Assembly (NCBI RefSeq): GCF_000416235.1
Contig: NZ_ATLO01000049.1
Coordinates: 310,001 to 374,000, forward strand
Length of the DNA stretch: 64,000 nt
Direction of reading: 5' to 3'
Source: Pseudomonas sp. CFII64
GTDB lineage: Bacteria > Pseudomonadota > Gammaproteobacteria > Pseudomonadales > Pseudomonadaceae
In this document: positions 1 to 7,437 of the stretch, piece after piece
Layout of the letters: each line of letters opens with the position of its first letter
Numbering within the stretch: position 1 is the first letter of the stretch
The notes under the pieces: model-generated
Database searches by the model: none
Seen by the model: only the letters and a program-made list of their open reading frames with translations
What the model was told of the DNA's origin: nothing
Position numbers and translations under genes: made by a program

Positions 1-447
1 GGCAGGTTTGGCAACCGGTGGCGGCGGTGGCGGAGTCAGGCCGCTGAGTGCTGCCTGGGCCCGTGCCGTATCAATTTTTGCGGCTTGCTCCGGCGTCACC
101 GGAACCACCGGCGCGACCACCGCAGGCGGGGTTTTTTCCGGCACGGCTTCGTTGGGCACGATGACTTCCGATTCCGGCAGCAGCGTATAGAAATCGTACT
201 TGGGCTTGACCGGTGCAGTCGGGCTCGGCGGCGTCTTGTTCGCTTCGGCGATCTTGGCTGCCTTGGCATCGGCCTTGACCCGCTTGACGTCTTCGCCACC
301 CGGTTCGAGCTTCATCAGGAACACGACGAACGCACCCACGCTCAGGCCAATTACCAGCCACAACCATCCAGGAATCGCCTTCTTCGCGGGTGCCTGATGA
401 CGGCTGGCGCCGCGCTTGGGAGCCGGTTTCTTCTTCGCAACTGCCAA
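1..447 (-). CDS. SPOR-domain (FtsN-like) cell-envelope protein, N-terminal part
   Basis: This frame begins directly after the argS stop and runs off the window at base 1, so only about 149 residues are visible. I read a TTG start (AVAKKKPAPKRGASRHQ) because no ATG or GTG fits the frame and the start follows argS by one base. A basic cytoplasmic tail is followed by one membrane span (PGWLWLVIGLSVGAFVVFLM, about residues 25-45) and then a Pro/Ala/Lys-rich periplasmic linker. This is the usual layout of FtsN-like proteins, whose C-terminal SPOR domain binds denuded septal peptidoglycan. The SPOR domain itself would lie outside the window. In Pseudomonas the gene after argS is normally such a protein, followed by hslVU. 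Family call inferred from architecture and synteny. Confidence 0.75.
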   Translation of the reverse strand, partial: MAVAKKKPAPKRGASRHQAPAKKAIPGWLWLVIGLSVGAFVVFLMKLEPGGEDVKRVKADAKAAKIAEANKTPPSPTAPVKPKYDFYTLLPESEVIVPNEAVPEKTPPAVVAPVVPVTPEQAAKIDTARAQAALSGLTPPPPPPVAKPA

Positions 448-448
448 C

Positions 449-2185
449 TTACATACGCTCCAGAGTTTCCAGGCCCAAGAGATCCAGGCCTTGCTTGAGG
501 GTGCGGCCGGTCAGGGCAGCAAGGCGCAGACGGCTTTGTTGTTGATCCGCATTGTCGGCGCCGAGGATCGGACAGTTCTCGTAAAAACTGGAGAACAGAC
601 CCGCCAAATCATAGATGTACGCACAGAGTACGTGAGGCGTGCCTTTTTCGGCGACGTTATTCAGGATTTCGCCGAACTGGGCCAGACGCGCCGCCAGCTC
701 GGTTTCCTGGGGCGCCTGCAACACGATCTGGCCTTTGCTGGCGTCGAACGGCGTGCCGAGCTTGCGGAACACACCGGCCACGCGGGTGTAGGCATAAAGC
801 AGATACGGCGCGGTGTTGCCTTCGAAACTGAGCATCTGCTCGAAGTTGAAGCTGTAATCGCTGGCGCGGTGCTTGGACAGGTCGGCGTATTTCACCGCAC
901 TGATGCCCACGGCCTTGGCGATGGTGCGCAATTCGTCCTCGGCCAGCTCCGGGTTCTTCTCTTTAACCAGTGCATAGGCGCGTTCTTTGGCTTCATCAAG
1001 CAAGTCGATCAGCTTCACGGTGCCGCCGTCGCGGGTCTTGAACGGGCGGCCGTCGGCGCCGTTCATAGTGCCGAAACCCATGTGTTCCAGTTGCATGCCG
1101 TCGTGGACAAAACCGGCCTTGCGGGCCACTTCGAACACTTGCTGGAAGTGCAGCGCCTGACGCTGATCGACGAAATACAGCGCACGATCGGCTTTCAACA
1201 CCTTGCTGCGATAGCGAATCGCCGCGAGGTCAGTGGTGGCGTAAAGATAACCACCGCCTGCCTTTTGCACGATCACTGGCAGCGGCGTGCCTTCGGCGGT
1301 CTTGAATTCTTCGAGGAACACGCACTGCGCGCCGTTGCTTTCCACCAGCAGGCCAGTGGCCTTCAGATCGGCGACCACATTGGCCAGATCATCGTTGTAG
1401 GCGCTTTCGCCCATCACGTCGGCCGGGGTCAGCTTGACGTTCAGCAGGTCATAGACTTTCTGGCAGTGAGAAAGCGAGATGTCCTTGAATTTTGTCCACA
1501 GGCTCAGGCATTCGGCGTCGCCCGCCTGCAACTTGACCACCAGGCCACGCGCGCGCTCGGCGAATTCTTCGGACTCGTCGAAGCGTTTTTTCGCTGCGCG
1601 GTAGAAATCTTCCAGATCGGACAACTCATCACTGGCAGCCGGCTGTTCCTGCAAATACGCCAGCAACATGCCGAATTGCGTGCCCCAGTCGCCGACGTGG
1701 TTCTGACGAATCACAGTGTCGCCAAGGAACTCAAGGACATTGGCCACGCCATCGCCGATGATCGTCGAGCGCAAGTGACCGACGTGCATTTCCTTGGCCA
1801 GATTCGGCGCGGAAAGATCCACCACAGTGCGTTGGATCGGGCCTGCTTTGTGGATCGACAATTTCGCATCGGCCAACGCGGCATCCAGGCGCGCCGCCAA
1901 AGCCTGGGTGTTCTGGAAGAAGTTGAGGAAGCCTGGACCGGCGATCTCCACGTTGCTGACCTGCTCGTCGGCAGGCAGCGCGGCAATGAGTTTTTCGGCC
2001 AGGTCACGCGGCTTCATGCCGGCCGGCTTGGCGAGCATCATCGCGATATTGCTGGCGAAATCGCCGTGGGTCTTGTCCTTGGCGTTTTCCACCTGAATCG
2101 ACGGCGACAGCCCTTCTGGCAAGACGCCTTCGTTGACGAGGCGGGTCAGTGCTTGTTGGATCAGCTGGCGAATGGTGTCTTTCAT
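449..2185 (-). CDS. argS: Arginyl-tRNA synthetase
   Basis: Class I aminoacyl-tRNA synthetase that charges tRNA-Arg with arginine in the cytoplasm. The 578-residue product has the normal length for the Pseudomonas enzyme. Visible landmarks are an N-terminal Add1-type domain (residues 1-110), the HIGH-type signature HVGH at about 134-137 inside LAKEMHVGHLRSTIIGDG, and the lysine-containing stretch FKTRDGGTVKLIDLL, which stands where KMSK would be, as is usual for this ArgRS type. The C-terminal anticodon-binding domain ends LDLLGLETLERM. The gene is transcribed towards the SPOR protein gene, one base away, so the two are probably cotranscribed. About 220 bases with a REPIN separate it from priA. 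Confidence 0.97.
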   Translation of the reverse strand: MKDTIRQLIQQALTRLVNEGVLPEGLSPSIQVENAKDKTHGDFASNIAMMLAKPAGMKPRDLAEKLIAALPADEQVSNVEIAGPGFLNFFQNTQALAARLDAALADAKLSIHKAGPIQRTVVDLSAPNLAKEMHVGHLRSTIIGDGVANVLEFLGDTVIRQNHVGDWGTQFGMLLAYLQEQPAASDELSDLEDFYRAAKKRFDESEEFAERARGLVVKLQAGDAECLSLWTKFKDISLSHCQKVYDLLNVKLTPADVMGESAYNDDLANVVADLKATGLLVESNGAQCVFLEEFKTAEGTPLPVIVQKAGGGYLYATTDLAAIRYRSKVLKADRALYFVDQRQALHFQQVFEVARKAGFVHDGMQLEHMGFGTMNGADGRPFKTRDGGTVKLIDLLDEAKERAYALVKEKNPELAEDELRTIAKAVGISAVKYADLSKHRASDYSFNFEQMLSFEGNTAPYLLYAYTRVAGVFRKLGTPFDASKGQIVLQAPQETELAARLAQFGEILNNVAEKGTPHVLCAYIYDLAGLFSSFYENCPILGADNADQQQSRLRLAALTGRTLKQGLDLLGLETLERM

Positions 2186-2320
2186 GGTGCTCTCTTCGAC
2201 CGCAAGCGCGGCAGCGCCTGGATGCGCGGGTGGAAAAACTGGGCATTATCCGTTGCCGGAGCCACCTTGCCAACCGCGATGGATGTGCGGTTGTAAATCA
2301 CCATTGAAATGCAATGCTCT

Positions 2321-2397
2321 CCGTAGGACCGGCTTCAGCCGGGAGGATCACGGGTGACTGAAGAATGGCCCTCCCGGCTGAAGCCGGTCCTGCGGGG
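2321..2397. repeat. REPIN, inverted pair of REP palindromes (type GGCTTCAGCC)
   Basis: Two REP half-units face each other: CCGTAGGACCGGCTTCAGCC with GGGAGG on the left, and CCTCCCGGCTGAAGCCGG with TCCTGCGGGG on the right. Each is itself a small palindrome around GGCTTCAGCC. The pair lies between priA and argS, where REP elements often sit after a stop codon, and may act as a terminator or mRNA stabiliser there. The same family recurs at about 57.8, 59.6, 60.7 and 63.0 kb. Confidence 0.9.
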
Positions 2398-2407
2398 TCG
2401 CTGCAAA

Positions 2408-4627
2408 TCAATAAAGATCCACCGGATCCACATCCAGCGACCACCTGACCTGGCGTCCGCTGGGCATTTGCTCCAGCGCCAGCAGCCAGGAACTCAGCAG
2501 CCGATGCAGTGGTGCGCGGGCGCTGGCCTGCACCAGCAGTTGCGCGCGATAGCGTCCGGCGCGGCGTTCCATCGGCGCCGGGACCGGGCCCAGCAGCTCG
2601 ATGCCGCCCAACTGCATGTCGATCAACAGTTGCTCGGCTTCGGCGCAGGCTTCGTCGAGGAAACCTTCCGCCTGACCCGGCTTGTGCGCCTCGGCACGCA
2701 GCAGCGCCAAGTGGGAAAACGGCGGCAGACCAGCGGCGCGGCGTTCACTCAAGGCTTGCTCGGCAAAGGCGAAGTAACCTTGCTCGGTGAGCTGAATCAG
2801 CAACGGATGCTCAGCCAGATGCGTCTGGATGATCACCCGCCCAGGCTCTTCGGCGCGACCGGCACGCCCCGCGACCTGCACGATCAACTGCGCCATGCGC
2901 TCACTGGCGCGGAAGTCGCCGGAGAACAAGCCGCCGTCGGCATCGAGGATCGAGACCAGCGTGACTCGGGGAAAATGGTGCCCTTTGGCAAGCATCTGCG
3001 TGCCCACCAGAATGCACGGCTGGCCGCGCTGAATCGTCGCGAACAGCTGATTCATGGCGTCCTTGCGCGAGGTGCTGTCGCGGTCGACGCGCAGCACCGG
3101 GAAATCGGGAAACAGGATGCCCAGCCGCTCCTCGGCGCGTTCGGTCCCGGCACCGACCGGGCGCAAATCCACCTTGCCGCACGACGGGCATTGACGTGGC
3201 ACGCGCTCGACGTGGCCGCAGTGATGGCAGCGCAACTCGCCGGAGCGCTGATGCACCGTCATCCGCGCATCGCAACGCGGGCAGCCGGACAGCCAGCCGC
3301 AGTCGTGGCACAGCAAGGTCGGCGCAAAGCCGCGTCGATTGAGGAACACCAGCACCTGTTGCCCGGCGGCCAGCGTCTGGCCGATGGCCTGCTGCATCGG
3401 ACCGGAAATGCCGCTGTCCAGCGGGCGGCTTTTTACATCCAGACGCAGGAATTTCGGCTGTTGCGCGCCACCCGCACGCTCATTGAGGCGCAACAGGCCA
3501 TAACGACCGGTGTAGGCGTTGTGCAGGCTTTCCAGCGAGGGCGTCGCGGAACCGAGCACGATGGGAATGTTTTCCTGCCGCGCGCGCACCAATGCCAGGT
3601 CCCGGGCGTGATAACGCAAACCTTCCTGCTGTTTATAGGAGCCGTCGTGTTCCTCGTCGATGATGATCAAGCCGGGATTCTTCATCGGCGTGAACAGCGC
3701 CGAACGGGTGCCGATAATAATGTCGGCATCGCCGTCGCGGGCGGCAATCCAGGCGTCCAGGCGCTCCCGGTCGTTGACCGCCGAATGCACCAGCGCGATG
3801 CGCGCATTGAAACGCTGCTCGAACCGCGCCAGGGTTTGCGGGCCGAGGTTGATCTCCGGGATCAGCACCAGCGCCTGCTTGCCGGCTTCGAGGGTTTCGC
3901 GAATCAGCTGCAGATAGACTTCGGTCTTGCCGCTGCCCGTGACTCCAGCCAGCAGGAATGCATGAAAACTGTCAAAGCCCGCGCGAATGGCTTCATACGC
4001 TGCGCGTTGTTCGGTGTTGAGCGGCAATTCCGGCTGAGCCAGCCAGTGCTCGTGACGTGGCGTCGGCGCGTGGCTGCGCACCTCGACCTCCACCAGCTGT
4101 TTGGCCAGCAGCAGATTCAGGCTTTCCTTATTAAGCATCAATTTGCTGAGCAACTGATGCGCCACGCCGTGGGGATGCTGGGCGAGTGTGGTCAACGCTT
4201 CACGTTGCTTGGGCGCGCGGGCGATGCGCGGGTCGTCGATACTGGCGCCGGATGCCGCTTGCCAGAAGCGCTCCTGGCGTGATTCGGCGAGTTCGCCCTG
4301 GCGCAGCAAGACGGGCAGCGCCCAGCTCAAGGTGTCGCCGAGGCTGTGCTGGTAATACTGGGACGTCCACAGGCACAGCTTGAACAACGCGGGCGGTAAC
4401 GGCGCATGCTGGTCGAGGATGGTAATGGCCGGCTTGAGCTTTTCGGCGGGGACTTCGCTGTGATCGGCGACTTCTATCAGGATGCCGATCATTTCCCGAC
4501 GGCCGAACGGCACCCGCACGCGCATGCCAGGTTCCAATGCGCTGCGCAGCACTCCGGCGGGGGCGCGGTAGTCGAACAGACGACGCAATGGCGAGGGCAG
4601 GGCAAGGCGCAAAATGGCGTCGGGCAC
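2408..4627 (-). CDS. priA: Primosomal replication protein N' (PriA helicase)
   Basis: 3'-to-5' superfamily 2 DNA helicase that reloads DnaB at stalled forks. The 739-residue product shows an N-terminal DNA-binding region, Walker A GVTGSGKT at about 228-235, a DEEH Walker B box at 324-327, and a run of paired cysteines (CHDCGWLSGCPRC, CHHCG, CPSCG) at about 440-490 forming the two zinc sites typical of PriA. The C-terminal helicase lobe contains QVAGRAGR. The start is GTG, preceded by AGGA. It is divergent from rpmE, as in many Pseudomonas genomes. Confidence 0.97.
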   Translation of the reverse strand: MPDAILRLALPSPLRRLFDYRAPAGVLRSALEPGMRVRVPFGRREMIGILIEVADHSEVPAEKLKPAITILDQHAPLPPALFKLCLWTSQYYQHSLGDTLSWALPVLLRQGELAESRQERFWQAASGASIDDPRIARAPKQREALTTLAQHPHGVAHQLLSKLMLNKESLNLLLAKQLVEVEVRSHAPTPRHEHWLAQPELPLNTEQRAAYEAIRAGFDSFHAFLLAGVTGSGKTEVYLQLIRETLEAGKQALVLIPEINLGPQTLARFEQRFNARIALVHSAVNDRERLDAWIAARDGDADIIIGTRSALFTPMKNPGLIIIDEEHDGSYKQQEGLRYHARDLALVRARQENIPIVLGSATPSLESLHNAYTGRYGLLRLNERAGGAQQPKFLRLDVKSRPLDSGISGPMQQAIGQTLAAGQQVLVFLNRRGFAPTLLCHDCGWLSGCPRCDARMTVHQRSGELRCHHCGHVERVPRQCPSCGKVDLRPVGAGTERAEERLGILFPDFPVLRVDRDSTSRKDAMNQLFATIQRGQPCILVGTQMLAKGHHFPRVTLVSILDADGGLFSGDFRASERMAQLIVQVAGRAGRAEEPGRVIIQTHLAEHPLLIQLTEQGYFAFAEQALSERRAAGLPPFSHLALLRAEAHKPGQAEGFLDEACAEAEQLLIDMQLGGIELLGPVPAPMERRAGRYRAQLLVQASARAPLHRLLSSWLLALEQMPSGRQVRWSLDVDPVDLY

Positions 4628-4696
4628 GCGGGGGTTTTCCTGTTACGGAGTATGACGGATGCGCGATCTTAGCAGACGACCGGTTTAAACGGCTGC

Positions 4697-4724
4697 TTGC
4701 GTGTTCTGCATTCTCTGGTACTAT
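4697..4724 (+). promoter_or_regulatory. Predicted sigma-70 promoter of rpmE
   Basis: TTGCGT at 4697-4702 and TACTAT at 4719-4724 are 16 bases apart, about 70 bases upstream of the rpmE start and inside the rpmE/priA divergent gap. This is a fair -35/-10 pair by eye. No transcription start evidence is available from sequence alone. Confidence 0.5.
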
Positions 4725-4795
4725 CCGCAGCACTAATTACGTGCGGTATTCGACAATAGTGTTGGATGGCGGCACGCTAGCCCGAGGAAGTACCG

Positions 4796-5029
4796 ATGAA
4801 AGCTGATATCCATCCAGTTTACGAAGCCATTGACGCTACTTGCAGCTGCGGCAATGTCATCAAAACTCGCTCCACACTTGCCAAGCCGCTGAGCCTGGAC
4901 GTGTGCAACGAATGCCACCCGTTCTACACCGGTAAGCAGAAGACTCTTGACGTCGGCGGTCGTGTTGACAAGTTCAAGTCGCGCTTCGGTGCTTTCGGCG
5001 CAACCAAAGCTCCTGCTGCTGCAGAGTAA
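4796..5029 (+). CDS. rpmE: 50S ribosomal protein L31, zinc-binding form
   Basis: Large-subunit protein that bridges to the 30S head. The 77-residue product carries the C+ form zinc cysteines CSCG (residues 16-19) and CNECH (about 37-41), so this is the Zn-containing paralogue, not the Zur-regulated Zn-free one. The signature HPFYTGKQKTLDVGGRV is intact. A good Shine-Dalgarno (GAGGAAG) precedes the ATG. A strong hairpin-plus-T-tract terminator follows at 5074-5103. The Ala-rich tail (TKAPAAAE) is longer than in many L31 proteins. Confidence 0.96.
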   Translation: MKADIHPVYEAIDATCSCGNVIKTRSTLAKPLSLDVCNECHPFYTGKQKTLDVGGRVDKFKSRFGAFGATKAPAAAE

Positions 5030-5052
5030 GGTTGGCCGTTCTGGGATCTCCA

Positions 5053-5847
5053 ATGGATTTCTCCAGGCTGCTTAAAAAGGCGTCCCTCGCGGGCGCCTTT
5101 TTTATGTCTGCGATTTGGCTGTCCAGCGCCCAGGCGCTGTGCCCGGCGCCCGCTTCCCTGCCGGTTTATCAGGTTGAGCGCGTGGTCGATGGCGACACGG
5201 TGCGCCTGACCGATGGTCGCAGCGTACGCATGATCGGCTTGAATACGCCGGAGACCGGCAAGCAAGGCCAGTCCGCCGAGCCATTCGCCGAAGTCGCCAA
5301 GCGCCGGTTGCAAGCGTTGGTCGCGGAAAATGACGGCCGGATCAGCCTGCAAGTGGGCGAGCAGGGCAAAGACCGTTACGGCCGGACGCTGGCCAATGTC
5401 TACGGGCGCAACGGCGCCAATCTTGAAGCGCAGTTGCTCAGCGAAGGCCTGGGTTATCTGGTGGCGGTCGCGCCCAATGTGGCGTTGGTGGGTTGTCAGC
5501 AGGCCGCCGAGCGCATTGCGCGGCAGAGTCGGCTTGGGCTGTGGCGTAATTCTCCAGTGCAGGCCGCGCAGCAGATCGATAAAGGCGGCTTCGCGGTGGT
5601 CGCGGGGCAAGTCATCGATGTGCAGCAAAACGGTGGCGGCCTGTGGATCGAGCTGCAGGGCGAATTGGTGCTGCGCATCGCGCCTGACCTTTTGAAACAA
5701 TTCGACGTTGCGGCAGTTCGCCGCATGAAAGGCCAGCAGATCGAAGCTCGTGGCTGGATCATAGATCGCGCACGAGGTGGCGGCCTGGCTTCAGGGCAGT
5801 CGCGCTGGATGATGCCGATTACCCATCCGGCGATGCTTGGCCTGTAG
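5053..5847 (+). CDS. Secreted thermonuclease-like (SNase) protein
   Basis: Staphylococcal-nuclease-fold protein, probably exported to the periplasm or outside. From the ATG at 5053 it has 264 residues. A signal peptide (MDFSRLLKKASLAGAFFMSA, cleavage near SSAQA) leads into the SNase domain with VERVVDGDTVRL, RMIGLNTPE and KDRYGRTLA, which hold the expected calcium-site and catalytic Asp/Arg/Glu residues. A further TTG start exists at 5032, immediately after rpmE, and an ATG at 5104. I prefer 5053 because it gives a complete signal peptide and has GGGA eight bases upstream. Oddly, the codons for KKASLAGAFF form the rpmE terminator hairpin. The substrate is unknown. Confidence 0.85.
   Translation: MDFSRLLKKASLAGAFFMSAIWLSSAQALCPAPASLPVYQVERVVDGDTVRLTDGRSVRMIGLNTPETGKQGQSAEPFAEVAKRRLQALVAENDGRISLQVGEQGKDRYGRTLANVYGRNGANLEAQLLSEGLGYLVAVAPNVALVGCQQAAERIARQSRLGLWRNSPVQAAQQIDKGGFAVVAGQVIDVQQNGGGLWIELQGELVLRIAPDLLKQFDVAAVRRMKGQQIEARGWIIDRARGGGLASGQSRWMMPITHPAMLGL
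5074..5103 (+). terminator. Rho-independent terminator of rpmE, inside the next reading frame
   Basis: AAAAAGGCGTCC and GGGCGCCTTTTT form a 12-pair stem (one G-T pair) around a five-base loop CTCGC, followed by more T. It ends 74 bases after the rpmE stop. The same bases code for the signal peptide of the downstream nuclease if that starts at 5053. Confidence 0.85.
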
Positions 5848-6006
5848 CTCCAACGAATCTCCGGCGTACAAGTTGGCTCCTATTTAAGCGTAAAGTCGTA
5901 ATCCTCGCCCCTTGACAGTAGTGACCGGCCAGTCTTGTTAGGACTTTGCATCTTGCGTATCCTCGGCGGTCCGTCTGTCCCACAGTAAAAAAAGCGGAAT
6001 GCCCAC

Positions 6007-7275
6007 ATGTCTGATTTGAAAACTGCCGCGCTCGAATATCACGCCAACCCGCGTCCAGGGAAACTGAGCGTCGAACTCACCAAGCCAACCGCAACCGCTC
6101 GTGACCTGGCCCTGGCTTACAGCCCTGGCGTCGCTGAGCCGGTGCGTGAAATCGCCCGTGATCCCGAGCTGGCCTACAAATACACGGGCAAGGGCAACTT
6201 GGTAGCAGTCATTTCCGATGGCACCGCCATTCTCGGTCTGGGTAACCTGGGCCCACTGGCTTCCAAGCCAGTGATGGAAGGCAAGGGCGTTCTGTTCAAG
6301 CGTTTCGCCGGCATTGACGTGTTCGACATCGAAGTCGACTCGGAAAGCCCGCAAGCCTTCATCGATACCGTTAAACGCATCTCCATCACCTTCGGCGGCA
6401 TCAACCTCGAAGACATCAAGGCGCCAGAATGCTTTGAGATCGAGAAAGCACTGATCGAACAATGCGACATCCCGGTTTTCCACGATGACCAGCACGGCAC
6501 CGCGATTGTGACGGCGGCCGGCATGATCAACGCCCTGGAAATCGTCGGCAAGCGCCTGGAAGACGCCAAGATCGTCTGCCTGGGCGCTGGCGCTGCGGCC
6601 ATCTCCTGCATGAAGTTGCTGGTGAGCATGGGCGCGAAAATCGAAAACATCTTCATGGTTGACCGCACCGGTGTGATCCACGCCGAGCGTACTGACCTGA
6701 ACCAATACAAGGCGGTGTTCGCCCACGCCACTGAAAAGCGCACGCTGTCCGACGCCCTCGACGGCGCTGATGTGTTCGTCGGTCTGTCCGGCCCGAATCT
6801 GCTGAGTGCTGAAAACCTCAAGCTGATGGCCAAGGATCCAATCGTGTTCGCCTGCTCGAACCCGGACCCGGAAATCGCCCCGGAACTGGCCCACGCTACC
6901 CGCGACGACGTGATCATGGCGACCGGCCGTTCGGATTACCCGAACCAGGTCAACAACGTGCTGGGCTTCCCGTTCATCTTCCGTGGTGCTCTGGACGTTC
7001 GCGCCAAGCGCATCAACGAAGAAATGAAAATCGCTGCGGCCAATGCCTTGCGTGAACTGGCCAAGCTGCCTGTACCGCAGGAAGTGTGTGACGCCTACGG
7101 CGGTATCAAGCTGGAATTCGGTCGTGAGTACATCATCCCGAAGCCAATGGACACCCGCCTGCTCGGCCTGATCGCCGACGCAGTGGCCAAGGCTGCCATC
7201 GAAAGCGGCGTTGCCACCCTGCCGTATCCAAAGCACTACCCGCTGACCAGTGTTGATGACGTGTTTAACGGCTAA
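6007..7275 (+). CDS. maeB: NADP-dependent malic enzyme (short form)
   Basis: Oxidatively decarboxylates malate to pyruvate, giving NADPH for biosynthesis. The 422-residue product has the malic N-domain (YSPGVAEPVREIARDPELAY), the metal site region VFHDDQHGTAIVTAAG and the Rossmann motif CLGAGAAAISCMKLL. It ends near residue 420, so it lacks the phosphotransacetylase-like half of the long (about 760-residue) MaeB of E. coli. It stands alone between the nuclease and the convergent mrcA. TTGACA at 5912-5917 could be a -35, but its -10 partner is poor. A strong terminator follows. Confidence 0.94.
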   Translation: MSDLKTAALEYHANPRPGKLSVELTKPTATARDLALAYSPGVAEPVREIARDPELAYKYTGKGNLVAVISDGTAILGLGNLGPLASKPVMEGKGVLFKRFAGIDVFDIEVDSESPQAFIDTVKRISITFGGINLEDIKAPECFEIEKALIEQCDIPVFHDDQHGTAIVTAAGMINALEIVGKRLEDAKIVCLGAGAAAISCMKLLVSMGAKIENIFMVDRTGVIHAERTDLNQYKAVFAHATEKRTLSDALDGADVFVGLSGPNLLSAENLKLMAKDPIVFACSNPDPEIAPELAHATRDDVIMATGRSDYPNQVNNVLGFPFIFRGALDVRAKRINEEMKIAAANALRELAKLPVPQEVCDAYGGIKLEFGREYIIPKPMDTRLLGLIADAVAKAAIESGVATLPYPKHYPLTSVDDVFNG

Positions 7276-7293
7276 ACGCTGATTCGGAAACAC

Positions 7294-7325
7294 AAAAAAC
7301 CCTGCAGCGATGCAGGGTTTTTTTG
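7294..7325 (+). terminator. Rho-independent terminator of maeB
   Basis: AAAACCCTGCA and TGCAGGGTTTT form a perfect 11-pair stem with a GCGA tetraloop and a long T run, 18 bases after the maeB stop. The A-rich left side could let it also work for the opposing strand. Confidence 0.92.
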
Positions 7326-7337
7326 TGACCTCCATTT

Positions 7338-7430
7338 GTGGGGCCGGCTTTAGCCGGGAAGAGGCCGGTGCATCCTATGCACAAGTTGTGTCAGGAGTGC
7401 AGCCCTCCAGGCTAAAGCCAGTCCTACGGT
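7338..7430. repeat. Degenerate REP pair between maeB and mrcA
   Basis: GGGGCCGGCTTTAGCCGGGA on the left faces CCCTCCAGGCTAAAGCCAGT with CCTACGG on the right. It is the GGCTTTAGCC family with several mismatches (CAGGCTAAAGCCAG instead of CCGGCTAAAGCCGG), so it looks like an older, decaying REPIN in a convergent intergenic gap. Confidence 0.75.
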
Positions 7431-7437
7431 TCTCGGT

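Noticed and set aside
416..2296. Open frame of 626 codons opposite argS
   Set aside because: Complementary-strand artefact of argS; residue composition (many His, Gln, Arg, Val, Phe) is typical of antisense reading of GC-rich genes.
2354..4282. Open frame of 642 codons opposite priA
   Set aside because: Same antisense composition; priA has all its helicase and zinc motifs on the other strand.
4537..4806. 89-codon plus-strand frame overlapping the priA start and rpmE start
   Set aside because: It crosses the divergent promoter region and has no ribosome site; rpmE itself starts at 4796 in another frame.
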